Made by a program: the position numbers and the translations under genes. 33,838 nucleotides of DNA, taken from contig JAZNJU010000040.1 of assembly GCA_045578205.1 (NCBI GenBank), positions 1 to 33,838 on the forward strand. The letters are read 5' to 3'. The notes below the pieces were generated by a model that did not search any database, had not been told where the DNA came from, and saw nothing but the letters and a program-made list of their open reading frames with translations. This stretch comes from RGIG8748 sp045578205 (lineage in GTDB: Bacteria; Bacillota; Clostridia; UMGS1810). Below are positions 17,908-25,074 of the stretch, piece after piece. Every line of letters begins with the position of its first letter. Within the stretch, counting starts at the first letter, position 1.

Positions 17908-19314
17908 TTATTTGTTGGCTTTAACGTAAGCCTTGAGTTGCTTGTTTATTTCATCAAACACCTTGTCAAAGCCTGCCGCTTTAAGTGCGGCTTCTTTTTC
18001 CTTGAGATACTTGTTATAATCCTTAACAGTTATGAAATCTGCATACTCTGCTCCGACAGAGTTAACCTGGGCGATTTCTGTTTTGATAGGTTCTGTGTCC
18101 AGTTTGAATGTAGTGAGTACAGACACCTGGGATTCGTCGTTGAGTCTCTTGGTTTCTTCCCACACGCTTTCGTCCATGCCCTCGGAAATGTATGCGTTGA
18201 ACTGATTTCCGAACTGCCAGTCCGTTGCGGGGTCATAGCCCGAATTTTCTATCTTCTTTAATTTGCCCTCTTTATTTAATTCATAATGCTCACCTTCAAT
18301 ACCGTAGCATATGATGTTGTAGAGTTCTTTGTTTGTATTTACAAGGTGTATAAGTTCAAGTGCTTTTTGGGGATTCTTGGAACCTGCGCCTATACCCAGA
18401 GCAGTTGATGTTGCACCTGTAAAGTGGGGTTTGCTTATTGTCTTGTATGTATACTTTACTGTATCAAACTGTTCAAGACCCGGTTTCCAGGTTGTAACCA
18501 TAACAGCGTATTTACCCTGATTGATATCGGTAATGTTGCTGTCACCGTTGGAACTTGCATAGTCCGCGCGTATGTAACCTTTCTTGTACCAATCTCTCAT
18601 AACTTCTACAGCACGGTCCTGTTCGGGCAGTGTACCCTCTATAATCTCGCCGCTTTCTCTCATTGCTCTGATGCCGTTTCCGCCGGAAACATCCAGTTGG
18701 AGGTCATATGTCCACGGGTGATGTGACCATCTTGAGTTGTAAGGAAACAGATTTGGTTCGTTCTTTTTGATTACTTCAAGCATCGGCTCAATATCTTCAA
18801 TATGCTCAATGCTTTCCACGTCAAAACCGTATTTTTCAACAAGGTCTGTCTTAACGCCTACGGCAAGTTGCGAGAACATAACCTGCTGATTGGGAACCGC
18901 ATATATCTTGCCGTCTAACTTCATGTCATTCCAATACTTTTCATCCATGATGGAATACAAATCGTCGGAAATCATGTCTGTAATATCCATAAGTCCGCCG
19001 TCTCTTGCCGCAGACACATAATCATTTTTCCAGTTGGATGTAAAGCAGATGTCAAATTCTGCGCCCGAAGCCATCATCATTTTCATTCTTTCGTCGTATG
19101 CGCTGGCAGAGACGAACTTAAGGTCAAGTTTAACACCGAGTTTCGGCTCAATGATTTTGTTTGCCGCTTCCATAACTTTTGCCATGTCGGGCTGTTCGTC
19201 ACCGAAGGCATACCAGGTTATTACGTTGCTGTCTTGCTTCTTCTTTCCGAACTTACAGGATGCAAGAGAGAAAATAAGAATTACGACCAACAACAAACTT
19301 AAAACTTTTTTCAT
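17908..19314 (-). CDS. Extracellular solute-binding lipoprotein of a carbohydrate ABC transporter (LplA-like)
   Basis: 468 residues from the ATG at 19314, which follows AAGGAGG and begins a lipoprotein signal (MKKVLSLL ... LASC, lipid-bearing Cys20). The ORF extends 48 codons further upstream without an SD, so that start was rejected. The mature part resembles large sugar-binding proteins of the LplA type: an N-terminal ITWYAFGDEQPD segment, and a long C-terminal region with ALELIHLVNTNKELYN and TLLTTF-like stretches matching the DUF3502-type end. It should sit on the outer face of the membrane and hand an oligosaccharide to an importer. No permease or ATPase gene is present in the window, so its partners must be elsewhere. 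Ligand unknown; the enzyme genes next door suggest their products. Confidence 0.88.
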   Translation of the reverse strand: MKKVLSLLLVVILIFSLASCKFGKKKQDSNVITWYAFGDEQPDMAKVMEAANKIIEPKLGVKLDLKFVSASAYDERMKMMMASGAEFDICFTSNWKNDYVSAARDGGLMDITDMISDDLYSIMDEKYWNDMKLDGKIYAVPNQQVMFSQLAVGVKTDLVEKYGFDVESIEHIEDIEPMLEVIKKNEPNLFPYNSRWSHHPWTYDLQLDVSGGNGIRAMRESGEIIEGTLPEQDRAVEVMRDWYKKGYIRADYASSNGDSNITDINQGKYAVMVTTWKPGLEQFDTVKYTYKTISKPHFTGATSTALGIGAGSKNPQKALELIHLVNTNKELYNIICYGIEGEHYELNKEGKLKKIENSGYDPATDWQFGNQFNAYISEGMDESVWEETKRLNDESQVSVLTTFKLDTEPIKTEIAQVNSVGAEYADFITVKDYNKYLKEKEAALKAAGFDKVFDEINKQLKAYVKANK

Positions 19315-19336
19315 ACTAATTTCCTCCTTTAAAATA

Positions 19337-19359
19337 AGTATATCATGCACATTTGTGCA
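19337..19359 (-). promoter_or_regulatory. Candidate promoter/operator upstream of the binding-protein gene
   Basis: The inverted repeat TGCACA-TT-TGTGCA (19346-19359) lies just upstream of a minus-strand TATACT (19337-19342) and 32 bp before the start codon. A TTGCTG at 19358-19363 gives only a 15-bp spacer. A repressor or activator bound here would control the binding protein separately from the gene before it. This is pattern evidence only. Confidence 0.35.
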
Positions 19360-19427
19360 GCAATATATTGTTTTGGATAATGTTGTTATAATTTCGTATA
19401 CACTGTTTCCTTTTTTTGCATCGTATA

Positions 19428-20681
19428 TCAATAAATGGCAGTGCTTTCGTCTATGCAAACCTTGTCAAGGCAATACTTTCCCTCAACAACAGGTTCTCTG
19501 TCCATCCACTTGCCCTTTGTGAAATCGGGGAAGTTTATCGGTGCTCCGCCTTTCTCTATGGACATTTCCGAAAGGACAGATACAGCAAGCCAGGTCACGG
19601 AGTCATATATATCTATGGGGGTGTTAGTGCCGTTTTTAACACTTTCCACAAATGCGCGGCACACAAGATAGTCCATGCCTCCGTGCCCGCCCTTTCTGCC
19701 TTTATTGAGATACTCGGTGTACAGCGGATGGTCGTATTTTTCAAACATTTCTTCCTCGTTGTTCTCCACAGGTTCTTTCATACCCTCAAAGAAGAGAACT
19801 TTTCTCTCCTCTGTAAACATACCCTTTGTTCCGCGAACGGTAAAGTTACGGCTGTAGTAGGGGCGCGGAAGAGTGGTGTCCAATGTAAGTTGGATTGTTT
19901 CTCCGTTGGCACAGGTTATAACGGTGGTAACTATGTCTCCCTGCTTATAGTCTTTGTTTGCATAGGGACTGTCTTCGCCGAGTATTCTTTTTGCCGAGTC
20001 CTTGAGCCCCACGGCTTTGGATGAAAAAGAACTCAGGGTGAGCATTCTGTTGCCGCGGTTTATCTTGAGAAGTTTTGAGATGGGGCCAAGTTCATGGGTG
20101 GGGTAATTTTCACAGTTGCGCTTTTCGTAAGATGTAATTCTGTAGTGCGGATTCTGGCAGCCCATATCCTTGAAAAGTTCCTCATCGGGAAGGTAGTGAT
20201 GGTATCCGCCTGCGCAATGGGCAATTTCTCCGAACAGTCCCTTTTCGGCAATATTAAGCGCCATCATCTCTCTGCGGTCATAACAGCAGTTTTCAAGCAT
20301 CATAAGAGGGGTGCCTGATTCCTCGTAGGCTTCCACAAGAGAGTAACATTCACCCAAATCGAATGCACCGCCGACTTCTATGGCTGTGTATTTACCTGCA
20401 AGCATTGCCTTGCGCGCAAGAGCAGGGCGGTTTTCCCATCCTGTCATAATAACTACTGCATCAATGTCGGGATTTGAAATTATATCATCATAATCTGTAG
20501 TTAAAATCGGTTTTTTGAGTCCCTTTTCAACTAAATAATCGCAGGTTTCTTGCATAAACGGTTCATATGTATCGCAAATCATTGCGACTTCCACATCCTC
20601 CATTTCGGCAAAACACTTTTTAAGGACATTCATTCCCCGTCTTCCAAGTCCTACATATCCAATTTTGATTTTCTCTTTCAT
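19428..20681 (-). CDS. Gfo/Idh/MocA family NAD-dependent protein, GH109-like
   Basis: 417 residues from the ATG at 20681 behind AAGGAGAG; ten extra upstream codons were discarded. A Rossmann NAD-binding motif GYVGLGRRG lies at 8-16. The usual EKP of Gfo/Idh oxidoreductases is replaced by IEVGGAF (101-107). Further matches to remembered GH109 (NAD-dependent alpha-N-acetylgalactosaminidase) signatures are MMLENCCYDRREMM (127-140), YPTHELGP (193-200), GHGGMD (332-337), DIYDSVTW (357-364) and FPDFTKGKW (384-392). No signal peptide, so it works in the cytoplasm. It is the first gene leftward from the divergent AraC regulator and 113 bp before the binding-protein gene. It may cleave or oxidise an imported sugar. 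Activity as a glycosidase rather than a dehydrogenase is inferred from motif resemblance. Confidence 0.85.
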   Translation of the reverse strand: MKEKIKIGYVGLGRRGMNVLKKCFAEMEDVEVAMICDTYEPFMQETCDYLVEKGLKKPILTTDYDDIISNPDIDAVVIMTGWENRPALARKAMLAGKYTAIEVGGAFDLGECYSLVEAYEESGTPLMMLENCCYDRREMMALNIAEKGLFGEIAHCAGGYHHYLPDEELFKDMGCQNPHYRITSYEKRNCENYPTHELGPISKLLKINRGNRMLTLSSFSSKAVGLKDSAKRILGEDSPYANKDYKQGDIVTTVITCANGETIQLTLDTTLPRPYYSRNFTVRGTKGMFTEERKVLFFEGMKEPVENNEEEMFEKYDHPLYTEYLNKGRKGGHGGMDYLVCRAFVESVKNGTNTPIDIYDSVTWLAVSVLSEMSIEKGGAPINFPDFTKGKWMDREPVVEGKYCLDKVCIDESTAIY

Positions 20682-20699
20682 GTATAATCTCTCCTTAGG

Positions 20700-20728
20700 T
20701 TGACAACACATAATCTATATGTTAATAT
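20700..20728 (+). promoter_or_regulatory. Candidate sigma-A promoter for the AraC gene
   Basis: A consensus TTGACA (20700-20705), a 17-bp spacer and TAATAT (20723-20728) point toward the AraC gene. This leaves an untranslated leader of roughly 85-90 nt before the ATG at 20823. The -35 is perfect and the -10 matches 4 of 6. Confidence 0.5.
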
Positions 20729-20730
20729 TA

Positions 20731-20768
20731 ATTATAAAGTGTCTTTTAACTTGTTTCTACACACTATA
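20731..20768 (-). promoter_or_regulatory. Candidate activator-dependent promoter and operator for the GH109-like gene
   Basis: A perfect minus-strand TATAAT (revcomp of 20731-20736) has no good -35 at 16-18 bp, as in activator-dependent promoters. Just upstream, AGTGT (20738-20742) and ACACT (20761-20765) form an imperfect inverted repeat, flanked by TATA-like bases on both sides. This is a plausible site for the divergent AraC protein, but the arms are short. Confidence 0.35.
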
Positions 20769-20822
20769 AGACAATATATTTATACTTTTCGCCAATCAAA
20801 GGCTATTTTTAAGGAGATAACT

Positions 20823-21635
20823 ATGTTAAAGAAGACAAACCGCCAATTTTCCATACACCGAATAGGATATCCCTACGCCCGAACTTTTGACAAAGATTTC
20901 AAATTTGACGGCCAGAGCCATGATTTTGCGGAAGCCGTGTATATAGACAAAGGCGAAATGGAAGTAGTGGAAGAAGGAAACATCTACATCTTAAGAAGCG
21001 GTGATATGATTTTTCACGCACCGCTCGAATTCCACAAACTGCGCTCCACGGGACGAATGGTGTCCAGAGTTTACAACATTTCATTCTCCACCCACGGTGA
21101 GCCTCCCCCAAACCTTTTTGGCGGAGTGTTCCGTCTGGATATAAACGAGCAAAACGAGTTTTTGCAAATTCACAAAATGGTGGAGGATTATGTAGAGGAT
21201 AAAAACACGAATTCCTTTTTCGGTCAGAACACTGCCGACTCTCTGTCTGCTTTCATAATAAGGCTGTGCATAAACAACAACCTTAACATACATCTTTCCG
21301 GAGACAGCGGTGCCCAACACTTCAAACGGTTTGTAGACACTATGAACAAGTTTCTCTACGACAACCTTTCTTTGGAAGAACTTGCAAAAATCAACAACAT
21401 AAGTGTAAGTTACGCCAAAGTGCTCTTCCACCGCTATGCAGATATTTCTCCCAAGAAATACTATATGACACTACGGTTAAACGAAGCCATCCGTCTTGTC
21501 CAAAGCGGTATGGCACTGACGGAAATCTCTGAAAAAATGACTTTTTCATCTCTTAATTATTTCTCCTTGTTTTTCAAAAAACACACAGGCAAAACCCCCA
21601 CAGAGTACAGACATAAGATGCAAAACAAGGAATAA
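20823..21635 (+). CDS. AraC-family transcriptional regulator with cupin sensor domain
   Basis: 270 residues. The ATG at 20823 follows AAGGAGATAACT; the longer reading from 20700 covers the promoter region and lacks an SD. Residues about 28-90 form an AraC-type cupin (YIDKGEMEVVEEG, LRSGDMIFHAPLEFHKL). Residues 170-265 are the paired helix-turn-helix DNA-binding domain, with LSLEELAKINNISVSY for the first and MALTEISEKMTF plus YFSLFFKKHTGKTPTEYR for the second, ending in the family signature. It is the only plus-strand gene here, divergent from the GH109-like gene across a 141-bp promoter region and convergent with rplQ. Its position makes it the likely sugar-responsive activator of the leftward locus, and perhaps of itself. 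Ligand unknown. Confidence 0.93.
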   Translation: MLKKTNRQFSIHRIGYPYARTFDKDFKFDGQSHDFAEAVYIDKGEMEVVEEGNIYILRSGDMIFHAPLEFHKLRSTGRMVSRVYNISFSTHGEPPPNLFGGVFRLDINEQNEFLQIHKMVEDYVEDKNTNSFFGQNTADSLSAFIIRLCINNNLNIHLSGDSGAQHFKRFVDTMNKFLYDNLSLEELAKINNISVSYAKVLFHRYADISPKKYYMTLRLNEAIRLVQSGMALTEISEKMTFSSLNYFSLFFKKHTGKTPTEYRHKMQNKE

Positions 21636-21647
21636 AGGCATAAAAAA

Positions 21648-21680
21648 AGCACTGTAAAAACTTATCGTTTTTACAGTGCT
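21648..21680. terminator. Bidirectional intrinsic terminator between the AraC gene and rplQ
   Basis: A perfect 13-bp stem (AGCACTGTAAAAA / TTTTTACAGTGCT) with a 7-nt loop lies between two converging genes. On the minus strand it is followed by an uninterrupted U7 run, which ends the ribosomal operon. On the plus strand CTTATTTTGTTT follows, adequate for the regulator transcript. Confidence 0.93.
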
Positions 21681-21694
21681 CTTATTTTGTTTAA

Positions 21695-22036
21695 TTACAC
21701 TAATTCAATGATTGCCATTTCTGCAGCATCACCGCGTCTGGGTCCTAACTTGAGGATTCTTGTGTAGCCGCCGTTTCTGTCTGCATATTTGGGAGCAAGT
21801 TCATTAAACACCTTTGTAACAACATCTTCCTTAGTAATGTAGGAAAGTGCCTGTCTTCTGGTGTGCAATGTATTTTCTTTGCCTAATGTAATCATTTTTT
21901 CAGCCATGCATCTGGTTTCTTTAGCCTTTTCAACGGTTGTTTCGATTCTGCCGTTTTCGAGAAGGGATGTTACCAGGTTTCTGAGCATAGCATCTCTGTG
22001 GTCGGAAGCACGACCGAGTTTTCTTGTACCGGGCAT
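21695..22036 (-). CDS. rplQ: 50S ribosomal protein L17
   Basis: 113 residues, the usual bacterial length. It starts MPGTRKLGRASDHRDAMLRN, the standard L17 opening, and ends near the tunnel-lining conserved block. It binds 23S rRNA close to the polypeptide exit tunnel. It is the last gene of the alpha operon, behind AAAGGAGG and 35 bp after the rpoA stop, and sits 15 bp before the terminator hairpin. Confidence 0.98.
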   Translation of the reverse strand: MPGTRKLGRASDHRDAMLRNLVTSLLENGRIETTVEKAKETRCMAEKMITLGKENTLHTRRQALSYITKEDVVTKVFNELAPKYADRNGGYTRILKLGPRRGDAAEMAIIELV

Positions 22037-22071
22037 CTGATAAACCTCCTTTGTACCTAAGTTTTTATAGT

Positions 22072-23025
22072 TTACTCGTCATATTCCTTTGAAAATTCCA
22101 AACCGAGAGAAGTAATCTTGCCGACAACTTCTTCCAAGGATTTTCTACCGAGGTTTCTGACTCTCATCATTTCAGCCTCAGACTTGGAAACAAGATCTGC
22201 AACTGTGTTTATGCCTGCTCTCTTTAAGCAGTTAAACGAACGGACAGACAAATCGAGTTCTTCGATTGTTGTTTCCAGCACCTTGTCTTTGGTTTCCACT
22301 TTGGTCTCTACCATGATATCGGTGTTTGCGATATCATCGGAGAGGTCTGTGAACAGATTCATGTGTTCTGTTACAATCTTGGAACTTAAAGAAAGTGCAT
22401 CTTCGGGCTTTATGGTACCGTCTGTGAATATTTCGATTGTAAGTTTATCGTAGTCGGTTATCTGACCTACACGGCAGTTTGTAACTGTGTAGTTAACCTT
22501 GTCTACGGGAGAATACACGGAATCAACAGGAATTACACCTATTACACTCTGAAGTTTCTCCTTGTTCTTTTCGCTTGTTACATAGCCTCTGCCGTTTTCG
22601 AAAACGATTTCCATATACAGTCTTGCCTTGTCGCTAAGTGTTGCAATGTGCAAGTCACCGTTTATGATATCTATTTCGTGGTCAGTAACTATATCCTTTG
22701 CCAGAACCTCTCCTGCTCCGTTTGCTTCGATGTAAACGGTCTTGGGGGTATCGGTATAAACCTTGGCAATAATTCTCTTTACGTTGAGAATTATCTCGGT
22801 AACGTCTTCCTTAACGCCGGGGATAGTGGAGAACTCGTGGAGAACTCCTTCTATCTTGACGCTTGTGGGAGCCGCACCGGGAAGTGAAGACAAAAGAACT
22901 CTGCGAAGTGCATTACCCAAAGTGGTACCGTAACCTCTTTCAAGAGGCTGTACTTCAAATCTAGCGTAACTGGGGTCTAATTTGTCATCGACTCTTTCAA
23001 GACCCGGCTTCACCATTTCGATCAT
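22072..23025 (-). CDS. rpoA: DNA-directed RNA polymerase alpha subunit
   Basis: 317 residues, normal length. The N-terminal assembly domain (1-230) shows LGNALRRVLLSSLPGAAPTS at 36-55 and the HEFSTIPGV loop, which contact beta and beta'. A short linker leads to the C-terminal DNA- and activator-binding domain (about 245-305) with the helix-hairpin-helix part LKRAGINTVADL and VRNLGRKSLEEV. Start ATG follows GGAGGG with 7-nt spacing. In the usual place between rpsD and rplQ. The AraC-type activator 1 kb away could contact this subunit, as for class I activators, but nothing in sequence shows it. Confidence 0.98.
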   Translation of the reverse strand: MIEMVKPGLERVDDKLDPSYARFEVQPLERGYGTTLGNALRRVLLSSLPGAAPTSVKIEGVLHEFSTIPGVKEDVTEIILNVKRIIAKVYTDTPKTVYIEANGAGEVLAKDIVTDHEIDIINGDLHIATLSDKARLYMEIVFENGRGYVTSEKNKEKLQSVIGVIPVDSVYSPVDKVNYTVTNCRVGQITDYDKLTIEIFTDGTIKPEDALSLSSKIVTEHMNLFTDLSDDIANTDIMVETKVETKDKVLETTIEELDLSVRSFNCLKRAGINTVADLVSKSEAEMMRVRNLGRKSLEEVVGKITSLGLEFSKEYDE

Positions 23026-23079
23026 TATTTAACCCTCCATTCAAATACCATAATTATTATATATCTGAGGGTAGCCTTA

Positions 23080-23706
23080 TTATTTAGAATACAACTCGAC
23101 AATGAGATGTTCTTTGATGTCTAAGTCGATGTCGTCTCTCTGAGCCAAGGCTACAACTTTAGCCTGCATGGTGTTTGTATCAAGGTCAAGCCACTTGGGA
23201 ACAGCCTTGCCTTCTGTCTGCTCAAGGATAGCCTTGATCTTAGGAAGACTTCTGCTGCCTTCTTTGAGGCTTACAACCTCTCCTGCCTTAACGAGATATG
23301 AAGGAATGTTTACCTTCTTACCGTTAATCTGGAAGTGACCATGAACAACGAGTTGTCTTGCTTCTGCTCTGGAAAGAGCAAAGCCTAATCTGTACACAAC
23401 ATTGTCCAAACGGCTTTCGAGCACCTGCAAGAGGTTTTCACCTGTTACACCGCTTTTCTTGTTAGCAAGTTCAAAGTAGTGTGCGAACTGGCTTTCGAGA
23501 ACACCGTAGTATCTCTTTGCTTTCTGCTTTTCACGAAGTTGCAATCCGTATTCGGAAAGTTTCTTTCTGCTCTGGCCGTGCTGACCGGGAGCATATTCTC
23601 TCTTATTTATTGCGCATTTTTCACCGTAGCATCTGGAACCTTTTAAGAAAAGTTTCTGACCTTCTCTTCTGCAGAGACGGCATACAGCGCCTGTATAACG
23701 TGCCAT
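23080..23706 (-). CDS. rpsD: 30S ribosomal protein S4, zinc-binding form
   Basis: 208 residues. Begins MARYTGAVCRLCRREG and carries four Cys (9, 12, 26, 31), the zinc-binding form of S4. An S4 RNA-binding domain (about 95-160) includes SRLDNVVYRLGFALSRAEARQL. It nucleates 30S assembly on 16S rRNA and in many bacteria represses the operon it lies in. Here it is within the alpha operon between rpsK and rpoA, as is common in Clostridia; in Bacillus it stands alone. Confidence 0.98.
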   Translation of the reverse strand: MARYTGAVCRLCRREGQKLFLKGSRCYGEKCAINKREYAPGQHGQSRKKLSEYGLQLREKQKAKRYYGVLESQFAHYFELANKKSGVTGENLLQVLESRLDNVVYRLGFALSRAEARQLVVHGHFQINGKKVNIPSYLVKAGEVVSLKEGSRSLPKIKAILEQTEGKAVPKWLDLDTNTMQAKVVALAQRDDIDLDIKEHLIVELYSK

Positions 23707-23726
23707 GTATTACACCTCCTCTAAAA

Positions 23727-24116
23727 TCAGACTCTTCTTCTCTTAGGCGGTCTGCAACCGTTATGAGGAATCGGAGTTACGTCTTTGATCATTGTTACTT
23801 CAAGTCCTGCTGTCTGAAGAGCACGGATAGCGGCTTCTCTGCCGGCACCGGGTCCTTTTACAAATACCTCAACAGACTTCAAACCGTGTTCCATTGCAGC
23901 CTTTGCAGCAGTTTCTGCAGCCATCTGGGATGCAAAAGGTGTGCTCTTCTTAGAACCTCTGAATCCGAGTCCGCCGGAAGATGCCCAAGAAAGTGCATTA
24001 CCCTGCACGTCTGTAATGGTTACGATTGTGTTGTTAAAAGTGGAGCGAATATGAACAGCTCCGCGTTCAATGTTTTTCTTTTCTCTTCTCTTACGAGTTT
24101 TCTTAACCTGAGCCAT
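23727..24116 (-). CDS. rpsK: 30S ribosomal protein S11
   Basis: 129 residues, standard length. Shows the conserved VHIRSTFNNTIVTITD and the C-terminal IKDVTPIPHNGCRPPKRRRV. It lies on the 30S platform near the 3' end of 16S rRNA, where it contacts the SD helix. 16 bp separate it from the rpsM stop. Order rpsM-rpsK-rpsD-rpoA-rplQ is canonical. Confidence 0.98.
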   Translation of the reverse strand: MAQVKKTRKRREKKNIERGAVHIRSTFNNTIVTITDVQGNALSWASSGGLGFRGSKKSTPFASQMAAETAAKAAMEHGLKSVEVFVKGPGAGREAAIRALQTAGLEVTMIKDVTPIPHNGCRPPKRRRV

Positions 24117-24132
24117 TTAATTTCCCTCCTTC

Positions 24133-24501
24133 TTATTTCTTCTTGCCTGCGATTGTTCTCTTGGGACCTTTTCTTGTTCTTGCGTTGTTCTTGGTGTTCT
24201 GTCCTCTTACGGGAAGTCCTCTTCTGTGACGAAGACCTCTGTAACAACCGATTTCTATAAGACGCTTGATATCAAGAGCAATCTGTCTTCTTAAATCACC
24301 TTCAACTGTGTAATCTCTGTCGATGATTTCTCTGATTTTGGAAAGTTCGTCTTCTGTTAAATCTTTAACTCTGGTGTCAGGATTTACTCCTGCTTCTGCT
24401 AAAATCTTGTTAGAACTTTTTACGCCTATACCGTATACATAGGTTAAGCCGTATTCTACCCTTTTTTCGTTAGGTAAGTCTACACCTGCTATTCTTGCCA
24501 T
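24133..24501 (-). CDS. rpsM: 30S ribosomal protein S13
   Basis: 122 residues. MARIAGVDLPNEKRVEYGLTY opening, helix-two-turn-helix middle, and a basic C-terminal tail (NARTRKGPKRTIAGKKK) that reaches the decoding region and contacts tRNA. The SD (AGGAGG) lies about 12 nt before the ATG, wider than for neighbouring genes. It is the first gene of the alpha operon segment, after a 141-bp gap that holds a structured element and a promoter candidate. Confidence 0.98.
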   Translation of the reverse strand: MARIAGVDLPNEKRVEYGLTYVYGIGVKSSNKILAEAGVNPDTRVKDLTEDELSKIREIIDRDYTVEGDLRRQIALDIKRLIEIGCYRGLRHRRGLPVRGQNTKNNARTRKGPKRTIAGKKK

Positions 24502-24642
24502 TAGGTTCTTGCACCTCCTAGTTTAATATTTGCAAATAGTATATTTTATAACTTGGGAGTTCACAAACCCTTGTTTGTGCAGCCGCACCCTCCAAGTTAC
24601 AAGCCTAAATGAGTTTTTGCTGTCTTTCACAGCGGGAATTTA
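24502..24642 (-). promoter_or_regulatory. Structured rpmJ-rpsM intergenic region
   Basis: 141 bp, the largest gap in the ribosomal part. In RNA order it holds GCTGT-GAAAG-ACAGC (24633-24619). Then a long-range stem AACTTGG/CCAAGTT (24598-24592 with 24556-24550) encloses CACAAAC-AAGG-GTTTGTG (24579-24562). The GCAC of that inner stem can instead pair with GTGC directly upstream, giving two exclusive folds. The position matches where S4 represses the alpha operon in enterobacteria, but no homology to that element was seen. Confidence 0.45.
24538..24566 (-). promoter_or_regulatory. Candidate internal promoter for rpsM-rpsK-rpsD-rpoA-rplQ
   Basis: On the minus strand TTGTGA (24566 to 24561), exactly 17 bp, then TATACT (24543 to 24538) would start RNA about 30 nt before the rpsM ATG. 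The -35 matches 4 of 6 and the -10 5 of 6. The -35 overlaps the inner hairpin of the same gap, so promoter and RNA-structure readings are alternatives or overlapping functions. Confidence 0.4.
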
Positions 24643-24756
24643 TTAACCCTGTCTCTGTTTGTGCTTGGGATTTTCGCAAATAACCATTATCTTGCCTTTT
24701 CTTTTGATTATTTTGCACTTTTCGCACATTGGTTTTACTGATGGTCTTACCTTCAT
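24643..24756 (-). CDS. rpmJ: 50S ribosomal protein L36, zinc-binding form
   Basis: 37 residues: starts MKVRPSVKPMCEKCK and ends with PKHKQRQG. Three Cys and one His (C11, C14, C27, H32) form the zinc site of the Cys-containing L36. It binds 23S rRNA near the L7/L12 stalk base. It lies between infA and rpsM, its normal place in Firmicutes, after a 73-bp gap. Confidence 0.97.
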   Translation of the reverse strand: MKVRPSVKPMCEKCKIIKRKGKIMVICENPKHKQRQG

Positions 24757-24829
24757 TTTGGCTACCTCCTTATAAGCACAAAGTGCTTTCACTTAAATAA
24801 ACTAACTAAAAATTGTCCTTGCAAAGAAA

Positions 24830-25048
24830 TTACTTCGCTCTCCAGGTAATGCGTCCTCTTGTAAGATCATAAGGACTCATTTCCACTGTTACCTTGTCAC
24901 CGGGAAGGATTCTTATGAAATTCATACGAAGTTTTCCGGAAATATGAGCCAAGATCCTGTGTCCGTTCTCGAATTCAACCTGAAACATTGCATTGGGCAG
25001 TGCCTCAATGACTGTTCCTTCCAATTCCAAAACATCTTCTTTTGCCAA
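24830..25048 (-). CDS. infA: Translation initiation factor IF-1
   Basis: 72 residues from a TTG at 25048, giving the canonical MAKEDVLELEG opening and the exact family length. The in-frame TTG at 25054 is only 2 nt from the GGGAGG SD, whereas 25048 has 8 nt, so the shorter form was chosen. Single OB-fold (about 7-70) with the conserved NGHRILAHISGKLRMNFIRI block that sits in the ribosomal A site during initiation. The rare start codon may limit its synthesis. Lies between the KOW gene and rpmJ. Confidence 0.96.
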   Translation of the reverse strand: MAKEDVLELEGTVIEALPNAMFQVEFENGHRILAHISGKLRMNFIRILPGDKVTVEMSPYDLTRGRITWRAK

Positions 25049-25074
25049 GTACAAAACCTCCCTTTTTCATATTC

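Noticed and set aside
23481..24260. 259-codon plus-strand frame across rpsD/rpsK/rpsM
   Set aside because: Antisense to three certain ribosomal genes.
24619..24633. GCTGT-GAAAG-ACAGC hairpin as terminator after rpmJ
   Set aside because: Only five base pairs, and no U-run on the minus strand.
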